Source: Flavobacterium sp. HSC-32F16 (GTDB lineage: Bacteria; Bacteroidota; Bacteroidia; Flavobacteriales; Flavobacteriaceae). From it: a stretch of DNA of 64,000 nucleotides. A program made the translations under genes and the position numbers. This document shows, piece by piece, positions 17,214 to 25,215 of the stretch. The DNA is taken from NCBI RefSeq assembly GCF_024171645.1, contig NZ_JALKAC010000002.1, forward strand, positions 310,001-374,000, read 5' to 3'. Within the stretch, counting starts at the first letter, position 1. Every line of letters begins with the position of its first letter. The notes under the pieces were generated by a model. That model was not told the origin of the DNA. It was given only the letters and a program-made list of their open reading frames with translations, and did not search any database.

Positions 17214-17461
17214 TGGTAATAGTATTTTAGATAATTAGTATAGGTGATTGTTTTGTTGTAAAGTTGAAAATGTTTATTCTGTTATATAAATTTGTTAAAA
17301 ATGAAATATGTGTTTTTATTCTGTTATTTTTTTATGAAAACAGGAACGAAAGCCAAATTTAAAATAAAAACTTAAAAAACAGCTATTGTAAATGTGTTAT
17401 TTACATTTATGACTAAATTATTATGTTAAATTTTAAATTTGACCATTTTAATATTCAATGT

Positions 17462-18523
17462 TTAGCGAATATTAACATCGCTTTTATAATGAATATCAGA
17501 TTGCTGTCTTATAATTTCGGCGCTTTTTTCAGGAGTAATATCTCTTTGAGATTCTCCCATCATTTCATATCCCACCATGAATTTTTTTACTGTTGCCGAG
17601 CGAAGCAATGGCGGGTAAAAATGCATGTGAAAATGCCATTCAGGATGATCCAGTCCATCTGTTGGAGCCTGATGAATTCCTGATGAATATGGAAAAGAAG
17701 TGCTGAATAAATTATCGTATTTGATTGTTAGCTGCTTTAAAATTTTCGCGTAAGCGGTAACTTCTTCGGCACTAAAATCAGTGATTTTGCTGATGGGTCT
17801 TTTACTTACAATCATTGTTTCGTATGGCCAGATTGCCCAAAACGGAACTAATGCTACAAAATGATCATTTTCAATTACAATACGGTTTCCTACTTTTAAT
17901 TCGGCCTGAACGTAATCTTCTAGTAAGGTTCTTTTGTTTTTTTCGTAATAAGATTTTAAACTGTTATGCGTTTTTTCAACCTGAGTGGGTAATGATGACT
18001 GCGCCCAGATTTGACCATGCGGATGCGGGTTGCTGCATCCCATAACACTTCCTTTATTTTCAAAAATCTGTACGTGATTAATATATTTAATGTTTCCTAA
18101 GTCTGCGTATTCTTTCTGCCATGTTTTAACAATGTTTTCGATATCAGAAACTTCCATTTCCGGAAGCGTTAAATCGTGTCTTGGTGAAAAACAAACCACT
18201 CTAGAAATTCCTTGTTCAGGTTCTGCTTTAAAAAAAGTATGTTTAATATCTTCCTCAAAAATGATTTCGTCTTGTTTTAAAGCCGCAAAATCATTGTCGA
18301 ACACAAAACTGTTTTTGTATGCCGGATTATTTACTCCGTTTGCACGAACATTTCCGGGGCATAAATAACAGTTTGGATCATGTTTTGGAAGAGTTTCGGC
18401 CGAAATCACCTCGTTTTGTCCCTGCCAAGGGCGTTTTGCGCGATGAGGTGAAACCAAAACCCATTCATTAATTAAAGGATTAAAACGTCTGTGGGGATCT
18501 TCGTTAATGTCAAAATTTTTCAT
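17462..18523 (-). CDS. galT: Galactose-1-phosphate uridylyltransferase
   Basis: A 353-residue GalT. The catalytic HPHGQ motif (SNPHPHGQIWAQ, near residues 160-166) and the second HEWHFH-like metal/structural block (DHPEWHFHMHFYPP) are intact. The N-terminal RRFNPLINEWVLVSPHRAKRPWQG is diagnostic. It converts galactose-1-phosphate and UDP-glucose to UDP-galactose and glucose-1-phosphate in the Leloir pathway. It lies 15 bp downstream of galK, so both are co-transcribed. No galE appears in the window. Confidence 0.96.
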   Translation of the reverse strand: MKNFDINEDPHRRFNPLINEWVLVSPHRAKRPWQGQNEVISAETLPKHDPNCYLCPGNVRANGVNNPAYKNSFVFDNDFAALKQDEIIFEEDIKHTFFKAEPEQGISRVVCFSPRHDLTLPEMEVSDIENIVKTWQKEYADLGNIKYINHVQIFENKGSVMGCSNPHPHGQIWAQSSLPTQVEKTHNSLKSYYEKNKRTLLEDYVQAELKVGNRIVIENDHFVALVPFWAIWPYETMIVSKRPISKITDFSAEEVTAYAKILKQLTIKYDNLFSTSFPYSSGIHQAPTDGLDHPEWHFHMHFYPPLLRSATVKKFMVGYEMMGESQRDITPEKSAEIIRQQSDIHYKSDVNIR

Positions 18524-18538
18524 TGTGTTGTTCTGGTA

Positions 18539-19699
18539 TTAAAGTAATGTTGTTCCGTTTGAGACTTTTACGTCATAAAATTTTAATTCAATCCCAAATG
18601 TATCTAAATAAAGATTTGAAAACTTACGTTTTACCTCATTTTCGTACCCTTTTTTAATTAAATTTATGGTACAGCCGCCAAAACCACCGCCCATAACACG
18701 AGAACCAATGATATTTTCATCTGCTTTTGCAGTATCTACAAGCATGTCTAATTCAACACAGCTTACTTCATATTCCTGAGACAAACCATAATGTGTTTCA
18801 AAAAGCAATTGTCCTAAAAGTTCTATGTCTCCTTTGTCCAGAGCTTCGCAGGCTTTTATAACACGGTTAATTTCTTTTACAACAAAATGCACCCTTTTAA
18901 AAACCGTTGGGTTTATTTTATCCTGAATACTTAAAAGCTGTTCTTCAGAGCAGTCTCTAAAACTTTTAACTTCAGGAAAATTCTCTTTAATAATCGATAA
19001 TCCTTGTTCGCATTCAATTCTGCGCGTGTTATATTCAGATGTAAAAAGAGAATGCTTTACATTGCTGTCGAATAAAATCAGCGAATAATCTTTAAAATCA
19101 GCATTATGATATTCAAAATCAAGTGTGTTGCAGTCTAACTTTATCACTTTGTTTTCGATACCGTGAACACTTGAAAACTGATCCATTATGCCGCAGTTAA
19201 TTCCAACCCAGTGCTCAGCTTTTTGTCCTAATAATGCTATGTCAATTTTTTCGATTTTTAAATCAAAAAGTTGTTTAATCCCAAAGATCATTCCGCACTC
19301 TAAAGCAGCCGAAGAAGATAATCCCGAACCAACGGGAATGTTACTGCTAAAAACACAGTTAAATCCTTCAAACGCAAATCCGTTGTCTTGCAATTGTTTG
19401 ATAACACCGCGAATGTAATTCGTCCAGACAACATCACTTAATTTTACTTCCTGAGTTAAATCAATTTCAAACTCTTCATTTAAATCGATTGCGAAAACTT
19501 TTGATTTTTTTGAATTGTTTTTTGCAAAGGCAAAACAAATTACTTTGTCAATTGCAGCCGGCAGAACAAAGCCGTCGTTGTAGTCAATATGTTCTCCAAT
19601 AATATTAATTCTTCCTGGAGAAAGCACCACTTTTTCTGGTTGAGAACCAAAAGACTTTTCAAAAAAAGCGGTAGTATTTTGTATTAAAATAGCATTCAT
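18539..19699 (-). CDS. galK: Galactokinase
   Basis: A 386-residue GHMP kinase of the GalK type. The substrate signature GRINIIGEHIDYNDGFVLP is near residues 29-47, the ATP-binding PVGSGLSSSAALE near 125-137 and the third motif GGGFGGCTINL near the C-terminus. It phosphorylates galactose on C1. It is positioned between galM (25 bp) and galT (15 bp), giving the pathway order mutarotase-kinase-uridylyltransferase. The first ATG gives the usual GalK N-terminus. Confidence 0.96.
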   Translation of the reverse strand: MNAILIQNTTAFFEKSFGSQPEKVVLSPGRINIIGEHIDYNDGFVLPAAIDKVICFAFAKNNSKKSKVFAIDLNEEFEIDLTQEVKLSDVVWTNYIRGVIKQLQDNGFAFEGFNCVFSSNIPVGSGLSSSAALECGMIFGIKQLFDLKIEKIDIALLGQKAEHWVGINCGIMDQFSSVHGIENKVIKLDCNTLDFEYHNADFKDYSLILFDSNVKHSLFTSEYNTRRIECEQGLSIIKENFPEVKSFRDCSEEQLLSIQDKINPTVFKRVHFVVKEINRVIKACEALDKGDIELLGQLLFETHYGLSQEYEVSCVELDMLVDTAKADENIIGSRVMGGGFGGCTINLIKKGYENEVKRKFSNLYLDTFGIELKFYDVKVSNGTTLL

Positions 19700-19724
19700 T
19701 ATAATTGTAATTGGTTGGTAGTTT

Positions 19725-20780
19725 TTAGTTGATCTTTTCGAATTTATAAACAGTTTTCTGAATATATTCTTCGCCTTTCTTTAAAACAGAATCAGGAAAA
19801 TGTGCCTGATTTGGGGCGTCTGGAAAGTTTTGAGTTTCAAAACAAATCCCGCTTGTTTTATGGTAAACAGCATCGCTTTTTCCTTTCAAAACATCAAAAC
19901 AATTACCTCCTACATATATATGTACACTTGGCTGGTTGGTGTAAACACTCATTTTTAAATTGTTTTTTGAGCTGAATAATGCCGCCGCAACGGTATTAGT
20001 TTGATTAATTACAAACGAATTGTCTATGGAAGACGGACAGTTTTTTTCTGTTCTAAAATCAAAATCATGATTCGTAAGCGCGGTAAAATTTCCGGTTGGA
20101 ACGTTTTCATGATTCGTTTCCAGCATTTTATCGGCATCAATAAAAATCTTCTGATCCAAAACACTTTCATTGTGTCCGTCAAGGTTAAAATAACTATGAT
20201 GCGTTAAATTTATAATTGTATCTTCTGTAGAAACAGCTTTATAATCTAATTTCAATTCATTCATTTCCGTAAGTGTATACGTCAAATTAACCTGTAATTC
20301 TCCAGGATAATTTTCATCCAGATTTTCACTTAAAAGAGTGAAAGTAATAGACGGATTTCCCCCCAAAGTCTGATTGGTTACAGACCATACTTTTTTCCCA
20401 AAACCTGTATTACCGCCATGAAGCGAATTTCCGTTATTGTTTTTGGTTAATTCGTATGATTTTCCATTTAAAGTAAAAGCACTATTATGGATTCGTCCGG
20501 CATAACGCCCAACAGTTGTTCCAAAATAAGGCGCACTTGGCAGGTAATACGATTCTAAATACGAAGAAAGAGAATCAAACCCTAATACCACATCAACAAT
20601 TTTTCCTTTAGAAGTTGGAATTTCTAAAGAAGTTACGGTTGCTCCATAATTTATGATCTGAACTTTCATGCCGTTTTTATTCGATAATTCGAAAGAAAGA
20701 ATTTCGGTATTATCTGGCATAAAACCAAAAGATTTAGAATTAGAAGTTTCCTGAAAATGCGATTTATGTTTTATTTCCAT
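19725..20780 (-). CDS. galM: Aldose 1-epimerase (galactose mutarotase), cytoplasmic
   Basis: About 351 residues from the ATG at 20780 (MEIKHKSHFQE). The open frame continues 13 codons upstream, but those residues are unlike the family and lie in the promoter region. Visible motifs are GRYAGRI, SLHGGNTGFGKKVW, the catalytic His segment LTHHSYFNLDGH and the catalytic Glu near CFETQNFPDAPNQ. No signal peptide is seen, unlike the second mutarotase at 29359-30537. It interconverts anomers of galactose for galactokinase. First gene of the gal operon, divergent from the GntR-type regulator. Confidence 0.94.
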   Translation of the reverse strand: MEIKHKSHFQETSNSKSFGFMPDNTEILSFELSNKNGMKVQIINYGATVTSLEIPTSKGKIVDVVLGFDSLSSYLESYYLPSAPYFGTTVGRYAGRIHNSAFTLNGKSYELTKNNNGNSLHGGNTGFGKKVWSVTNQTLGGNPSITFTLLSENLDENYPGELQVNLTYTLTEMNELKLDYKAVSTEDTIINLTHHSYFNLDGHNESVLDQKIFIDADKMLETNHENVPTGNFTALTNHDFDFRTEKNCPSSIDNSFVINQTNTVAAALFSSKNNLKMSVYTNQPSVHIYVGGNCFDVLKGKSDAVYHKTSGICFETQNFPDAPNQAHFPDSVLKKGEEYIQKTVYKFEKIN

Positions 20781-20833
20781 GTAAAATTTGCCAAAAGTGA
20801 AATTCAAAAATAAAAACATTCTTTGTTTTTACA

Positions 20834-20850
20834 TACCAGTACCTACCAGT
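20834..20850. promoter_or_regulatory. Direct-repeat operator candidate in the gal divergent promoter
   Basis: TACCAGT occurs at 20834-20840 and again at 20844-20850, exactly one helical turn apart, between galM (minus) and the GntR-type gene (plus). A third copy, in a near-palindrome CCTACCAGTAGG, lies inside the regulator gene at 21355-21366. On the minus strand TATTTTTG (+ 20808-20815, just before galM) fits a -7 element. The regulator probably binds here to control both directions. Confidence 0.5.
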
Positions 20851-20881
20851 TTTTGTATATTGCGCAAAATTCCATTTCAAG

Positions 20882-21880
20882 ATGAATATTATTTCGATTC
20901 AAAACAACATTGGACTGCCAAAATATAAGCAGATTATTCTTTCAATAGAAAAGGCAATTGAAGAAGAGAAATTGGTTAAAGGCGATCGTCTTCCATCAGT
21001 AAATAAAGTATGTCTGGCATTTTCATTGTCTCGCGATACAGTTTTACTGGCGTATGATGAACTCAAAAAAAGAGGAATTATTTATGCCATTCCCGGAAAG
21101 GGATATTACGTTAAAAGCGTTGAAATCACTATAAAACAGAAGATTTTTTTACTTTTTGATGAGCTGAATATTTTTAAAGAAGACATTTATAATTCTTTTT
21201 TAAATAACATTGGTAAAAATGTTCAGGTCGATATTTTCTTTCATCATTTTAACAGTCAGGTTTTTCAAAAGCTGATAAACGACAGCAACGGAAATTATAC
21301 CAAGTATATTTTGATGCCTACAAATTTAAAAGATATTGTTTCATCTATAAAAACCCTACCAGTAGGTGATGTCATTATTCTTGACCAGACCAATCCGGAT
21401 TTAAAAATTTACCCTGCGATTTATCAAAATCATCAGAATGATATTTTTGAAGGATTGCAAAAAGGAAAAGAAAGATTGAATAAATACAAAAAACTGATTT
21501 TAATTTTTCCCGGATTTCGCGAACCACTCGGAATGAAATTGGGTTTTGAAGATTTTTGTGACGAATATAATTTTGAATCTGAAATTATAACTGAATTCAC
21601 CAAAAGAGAAATTACCGTTGGCGATTTGTATGTAATTCCAAATGATAGAGATTTGGTTCGGGTAATCGAAAACGCCTCAGAACAGAATTTAAAACTGGGT
21701 TCTGATTTTGGGATTATTTCTTATAATGAAACGCCGCTGAAAAAAATTGCCGCAAACGGAATCACGACCATTTCGACTCATTTTGAAGCAATGGGAAAAA
21801 TTCTGGCCGAAATGGTTTTGAAAGGCAGGAAGGAACAAATCGAAAACAAATCGTCTTTAATAATGAGAAATTCTTTGTAG
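20882..21880 (+). CDS. GntR-family regulator with LacI-like sugar-binding domain, probable gal regulator
   Basis: A 332-residue protein with an N-terminal winged helix of the GntR type (residues about 8-77: PKYKQIILSIEKAI, GDRLPSVNKVCLAFSLSRDTV, GIIYAIPGKGYYV). A periplasmic-binding/LacI-like domain follows and ends in ANGITTISTHFEAMGKILAEM. This hybrid architecture is frequent in Bacteroidetes sugar loci. It is divergent from galM with a 101-bp gap that holds repeated TACCAGT. Expected effector: galactose or a derivative; inferred from context only. Confidence 0.88.
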   Translation: MNIISIQNNIGLPKYKQIILSIEKAIEEEKLVKGDRLPSVNKVCLAFSLSRDTVLLAYDELKKRGIIYAIPGKGYYVKSVEITIKQKIFLLFDELNIFKEDIYNSFLNNIGKNVQVDIFFHHFNSQVFQKLINDSNGNYTKYILMPTNLKDIVSSIKTLPVGDVIILDQTNPDLKIYPAIYQNHQNDIFEGLQKGKERLNKYKKLILIFPGFREPLGMKLGFEDFCDEYNFESEIITEFTKREITVGDLYVIPNDRDLVRVIENASEQNLKLGSDFGIISYNETPLKKIAANGITTISTHFEAMGKILAEMVLKGRKEQIENKSSLIMRNSL

Positions 21881-21985
21881 CGAATTGACAAGAAATTTAG
21901 CACTCAAGTTGTTATATCACAGCTAAAGCACATTTTGTTTAAAAATTCTGTTGTTTATTAATAAAAAAAATAAAAATGTTATTTC

Positions 21986-22026
21986 TTGTTTTTGATTATT
22001 TATTTTGCTTACATTTGCAAATGTAA
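21986..22026 (+). promoter_or_regulatory. Orphan plus-strand promoter with overlapping perfect palindrome
   Basis: TTG at 21986-21988, a 21-bp spacer and TACATTTG at 22010-22017 fit the Bacteroidetes promoter (TTG-17..23-TAnnTTTG). The -7 element is embedded in a perfect 18-bp palindrome, TTACATTTGCAAATGTAA (22009-22026). An ACACTTATAA half-site resembling the other ara-region sites starts at 22032, just after the predicted start point. No protein gene follows convincingly. Confidence 0.5.
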
Positions 22027-22172
22027 ATTTTACACTTATAAATGTTTTAGCGATTAGTGTTCATAATAATCGCTTCGACATGGTTAAAAGGATAATAATT
22101 TTGTTTATTTTTTTTAATAGTAGTTTTATTGAAGAAAAAACCCTGAAAGTTGTGGATTTCAGGGTTTTGTTT
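22024..22172 (+). ncRNA. Candidate small RNA between gal regulator and araR
   Basis: The predicted transcript starts about 22024, contains a hairpin with perfect 8-bp arms (AGCGATTA 22049-22056, TAATCGCT 22067-22074) and ends at the terminator at 22135-22171, giving roughly 145 nt. It could instead encode a short peptide from the ATG at 22080 (MVKRIIILFIFF...), but that frame runs through the terminator and into antisense araR. Evidence is structural only; no homology was checked. Confidence 0.4.
22135..22171. terminator. Bidirectional terminator downstream of araR
   Basis: CCCTGAAA (22141-22148), an 8-nt loop and TTTCAGGG (22157-22164), flanked by an A-run on the left and a T-rich run on the right. 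It serves araR (minus) and the candidate small RNA (plus). Confidence 0.85.
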
Positions 22173-22174
22173 TT

Positions 22175-22870
22175 TTATAAGTTAAGAGCAAAATTGTTTA
22201 ACAGCTTTTCCTCGTATTTTTCTTTATTAAAAGTGTAGAGATAAGATCCTTTTCTGGACGACTGCATATCTTTTTCCTCTAATTTGTTTAAAATCTCAAG
22301 AGAATTTATTTTACTGATGAAATTTCGTTTGTCCAATTCCTTACTTAAAATAGCTTCATATAATTCTAAAAGCTGGCGCATGGTGAATTTCTCAGGAAGA
22401 AGTTCAAATCCAATTGGTTTTATTGAAGTTTTATATCGAAGTCTTTTAATGGCATTATCAACCATTTCGTTGTGGTCAAAAATTAAGTTTGGCGCATCGT
22501 TAATAGGGAACCATTCTGCATGATAATTTCTAATTAGTTCCGCATTATGGTTTTCGATATTGATCAAAGCAAAATACGATACCGAAATGGTTCTTTCTAC
22601 TGGGTCACGATCAATTTCACTATAAGCATACAACTGCTCCATATAAATATCATTCAAACCCGTGTAGGTATTTAAAATCCTGATAGCTGCATCATCTAAA
22701 ACCTCGTCGCGTTTTAAAAATCCTCCAATCAAAGACCATTTTCCCTTTTCGGGTTCAAAATCTCTTTTAATTAAAAGTATCTTCAGGCCCTCGCTGTCAA
22801 ATCCAAAAATAATACAATCTACCGCTAGTAAAACCTTATCGGCAGAGCTATAACTGTTTAGCATACTCAA
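22175..22870 (-). CDS. araR: Nudix-related transcriptional regulator, AraR of Bacteroidetes type
   Basis: A 231-residue protein of the NrtR-like family: an N-terminal Nudix fold (residues about 10-140) and a C-terminal winged helix (about 150-215, with FTMRQLLELYEAILSKELDKRNF). The Nudix box, starting GGFLKRDEVLDDAAIRIL, has lost the REUxEE core (it reads R-I-L-N-T-Y), so it should sense a ligand but not hydrolyse. In Bacteroides a regulator of this family controls arabinose use and binds arabinose. Here it faces the arabinofuranosidase gene and precedes araB-araD-araA, which supports that role. A TTTACA-N4-TGTAAA palindrome sits 59-74 bp upstream of its start. Confidence 0.85.
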   Translation of the reverse strand: MSMLNSYSSADKVLLAVDCIIFGFDSEGLKILLIKRDFEPEKGKWSLIGGFLKRDEVLDDAAIRILNTYTGLNDIYMEQLYAYSEIDRDPVERTISVSYFALINIENHNAELIRNYHAEWFPINDAPNLIFDHNEMVDNAIKRLRYKTSIKPIGFELLPEKFTMRQLLELYEAILSKELDKRNFISKINSLEILNKLEEKDMQSSRKGSYLYTFNKEKYEEKLLNNFALNL

Positions 22871-22928
22871 TATTTTATTGGTAAAGATATAAACTTCCTA
22901 AATTGTTTCATAATTCAATAATGTGATT

Positions 22929-22944
22929 TTTACACTTATGTAAA
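22929..22944. promoter_or_regulatory. Candidate AraR operator upstream of araR
   Basis: TTTACA-CTTA-TGTAAA is a perfect 6-4-6 inverted repeat containing ACACTTAT, the word shared with the sites before the arabinofuranosidase and araB genes. On the minus strand it overlaps TATATTTA, a one-mismatch -7 element, which fits autoregulation. Confidence 0.5.
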
Positions 22945-23281
22945 TATATACAAAATCATGAAGTTTTAACCATTGATTCCAGCAGATTAAAACCGTTTAT
23001 AATTACTTCTTTTGAGCAGGTTTTAATATCGAAATCAGGACCAAAGGTAAAAACATTTTTAAAAGAGATTTCGTATGAAGATTATTATTTTTTTCTTTTA
23101 AAAATTTCTTAGTCCAAAAATTGTTATAAAACTCTTATATAGTATGGTTTTTTGTAAAATTTATAATTTTTCAACTTTTAGCGATTGTTAGATTAAAAGT
23201 TTAAAAACCGCTGTTTATAACGGTTTTTAAAATCATAATTGCGAAATCTGTTTTTTGCAACCAGTTGTTTTAAGATTTTAA

Positions 23282-23350
23282 TTTGTTTTTAAGACTATTT
23301 TTTATTTAAATTTACAAATGTTAAAGAAACACTTATTTAAGTTTATGTAA
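23282..23350 (+). promoter_or_regulatory. Promoter and operator candidate of the arabinofuranosidase gene
   Basis: TTTG (23282-23285), 21 bp, TAAATTTA (23307-23314; one mismatch to TAnnTTTG). An imperfect palindrome with ACACTTAT at 23329-23336 and TTATGT at 23343-23348 lies at the predicted start site. It resembles the araB operator. Confidence 0.45.
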
Positions 23351-23423
23351 GAACAAATCAAAAACCAATAACTAAAAACTAACCTGAATTAATTTTTCTA
23401 AACGTCACCAACCACAATAGACT

Positions 23424-24968
23424 ATGAAAAAAACACTACTACTATTGTTTGTTACAATTTGTATACAGACAATTTCTGCGCAGAAAGAATCAATAGTTAT
23501 TTCTATAAAAAATGATCCAGCTGCGGCCACTATCAATAAAAATATTTACGGTCATTTTGCTGAACATTTAGGACGTTGTATTTACGGCGGATTTTTTGTT
23601 GGCGATACGTCAAAAATTCCAAATACAAACGGAGTCAGAAATGATGTTATTAAAGCCTTAAAAGATTTAAAAATTCCAAATTTAAGATGGCCGGGAGGTT
23701 GTTTTGCCGATACGTATCATTGGAAAGATGGAATAGGTCCAAAAGAACAAAGACCAACTATTGTAAACCAATGGTGGGGCGGCGTTACAGAAGATAATAG
23801 TTTTGGAACTCATGACTTTTTAAACCTTTGTGAAGTTCTGGGTGCTGAACCTTACTTGTCTGGAAACGTAGGAAGCGGAACAGTTCAGGAATTTGCAGAT
23901 TGGATTCAATATGCCAATTTCGGCGGTAAAAGCCCAATGAGCGATCTGCGTAAAAAAAATGGAAGAACAGAACCATGGAAAGTTAAATTTTGGGGAATTG
24001 GAAATGAAGCCTGGGGTTGTGGCGGCAACATGACCGCAGAATATTACGCAAATGAATACCGCAAGTTTGCCACTTTTATGGCCGACTGGAGCAATACAGG
24101 CGGTATAAATCGTATTGCTTCCGGAGCCAACAGCAGTGATTATAACTGGACCGAAGTTTTAATGAAAAACATTCCGCTTACTATGCTTGGCGGTGTTGGT
24201 GTTCATCATTATTCAGTTATTGACTGGAATAAAAAAGGGGATGCCGTTAATTTTTCGGAAGAACAATATTTTAAAACCATGAAAGAGGCTTTAAAAATGG
24301 AAGAATTAGTAACCAAGCATGCTGCAGTAATGGATAAATACGATCCTGAGAAAAAAGTGGACATGGTAGTTGATGAATGGGGAGGATGGTATAATGTAGA
24401 AAAAGATACAAATCCCGGATTTTTATACCAGCAAAATACGATTAGAGATGCCGTTTTGGCCGGAGCAACGCTTAATATTTTCAATAATCACGCCGATAGA
24501 GTTCGAATGGCAAACTTAGCCCAGTGCGTAAACGTGCTTCAGGCTGTAATACTGACTGACAAAACCAAAATGATCTTAACGCCAACGTATCATGTTATGC
24601 AAATGTACAATGTGCATCAGGATGCGAAACTGTTGCCTTTAAGTTTCAATTCGCCATTATATACATTTAAAGAACAAACGCTTCCGGCAGTTTCGGCTTC
24701 GGCTTCAAAAGATAAAAATGGTGCAGTACATATTTCATTAGTAAATGTTGATGCAAAAAATAAACACAAAATCGAAATTGATACAAAAGATTTGGGTGTG
24801 AAAAATTTTACGGCTCATATTATCACTTCTTCAAAATTACAGGATTTTAATTCTTTCGAGAATCCAAATAAAATCAGTCCCGTAACATTTAAAGATTTTG
24901 ATACGAAAAAAGGAAAATTAGAAATCAATTTACCGCCTTTTTCGGTTTTGGTTTTAGAAGGAAAGTAG
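23424..24968 (+). CDS. Alpha-N-arabinofuranosidase, GH51, secreted
   Basis: A 514-residue GH51 enzyme with a signal peptide (MKKTLLLLFVTICIQTISAQ). The acid/base Glu195 is in GIGNEAWGCGG and the nucleophile Glu318 in VDEWGGWY. Family residues NLRWPGGCFADTYHW (about 86-100) and the late beta-sandwich domain ending FSVLVLEGK complete it. It releases L-arabinofuranose from arabinan or arabinoxylan fragments in the periplasm. It is the first gene of the arabinose set and has its own promoter with an AraR-like site. No SusC/SusD pair is present in the window, so polymer uptake must be encoded elsewhere. Confidence 0.95.
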   Translation: MKKTLLLLFVTICIQTISAQKESIVISIKNDPAAATINKNIYGHFAEHLGRCIYGGFFVGDTSKIPNTNGVRNDVIKALKDLKIPNLRWPGGCFADTYHWKDGIGPKEQRPTIVNQWWGGVTEDNSFGTHDFLNLCEVLGAEPYLSGNVGSGTVQEFADWIQYANFGGKSPMSDLRKKNGRTEPWKVKFWGIGNEAWGCGGNMTAEYYANEYRKFATFMADWSNTGGINRIASGANSSDYNWTEVLMKNIPLTMLGGVGVHHYSVIDWNKKGDAVNFSEEQYFKTMKEALKMEELVTKHAAVMDKYDPEKKVDMVVDEWGGWYNVEKDTNPGFLYQQNTIRDAVLAGATLNIFNNHADRVRMANLAQCVNVLQAVILTDKTKMILTPTYHVMQMYNVHQDAKLLPLSFNSPLYTFKEQTLPAVSASASKDKNGAVHISLVNVDAKNKHKIEIDTKDLGVKNFTAHIITSSKLQDFNSFENPNKISPVTFKDFDTKKGKLEINLPPFSVLVLEGK

Positions 24969-25159
24969 ATCAAAAAAAGAGAAAAATCAGATAAAATTAA
25001 GATAGAAAAGCAGATCGCATTTTACCGTTTTTGATATAAAGATGAAATAATCGCATTTAAATAAATGTTATTTAAACGTTTATTTTTTCTTTAAACCTTA
25101 AAACGCTGTTTTAGTGAAGTATCTGCAAAAAAATATCATAGCTTTTTTATTAAGTGTTT

Positions 25160-25193
25160 TTTGTACACTTATAATATTTTATAAGTATATTTG
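25160..25193 (+). promoter_or_regulatory. araB promoter with embedded perfect inverted repeat (AraR operator candidate)
   Basis: TTTG (25160-25163), 22 bp, TATATTTG (25186-25193) is a full consensus promoter ending 22 bp before the araB ATG. Between the elements lies ACTTATAA-TATT-TTATAAGT (25167-25186), a perfect 8-4-8 repeat. With one mismatch it extends to 11-bp arms (25164-25189). A bound repressor would cover the -7 element. Confidence 0.65.
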
Positions 25194-25215
25194 TCACCAT
25201 TAAAATAAATTTCGA

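Larger units (their letters stand above)
22871..23423. other. 553-bp divergent regulatory region araR / arabinofuranosidase gene
   Basis: It contains the araR-side operator candidate (22929-22944), the arabinofuranosidase promoter (23282-23314) and its operator-like site (23329-23350). In between (about 22970-23240) the sequence is AT-rich, with a short inverted pair AAACCG...CGGTTT near 23208-23227. No open frame of coding character was seen. Confidence 0.6.

Noticed and set aside
22005..22238. 77-codon plus-strand frame MLTFANVNFTLIN...
   Set aside because: It starts inside a -7 element/palindrome, runs through a strong terminator and into antisense araR; it lacks coding character. The region is better read as a possible small RNA.
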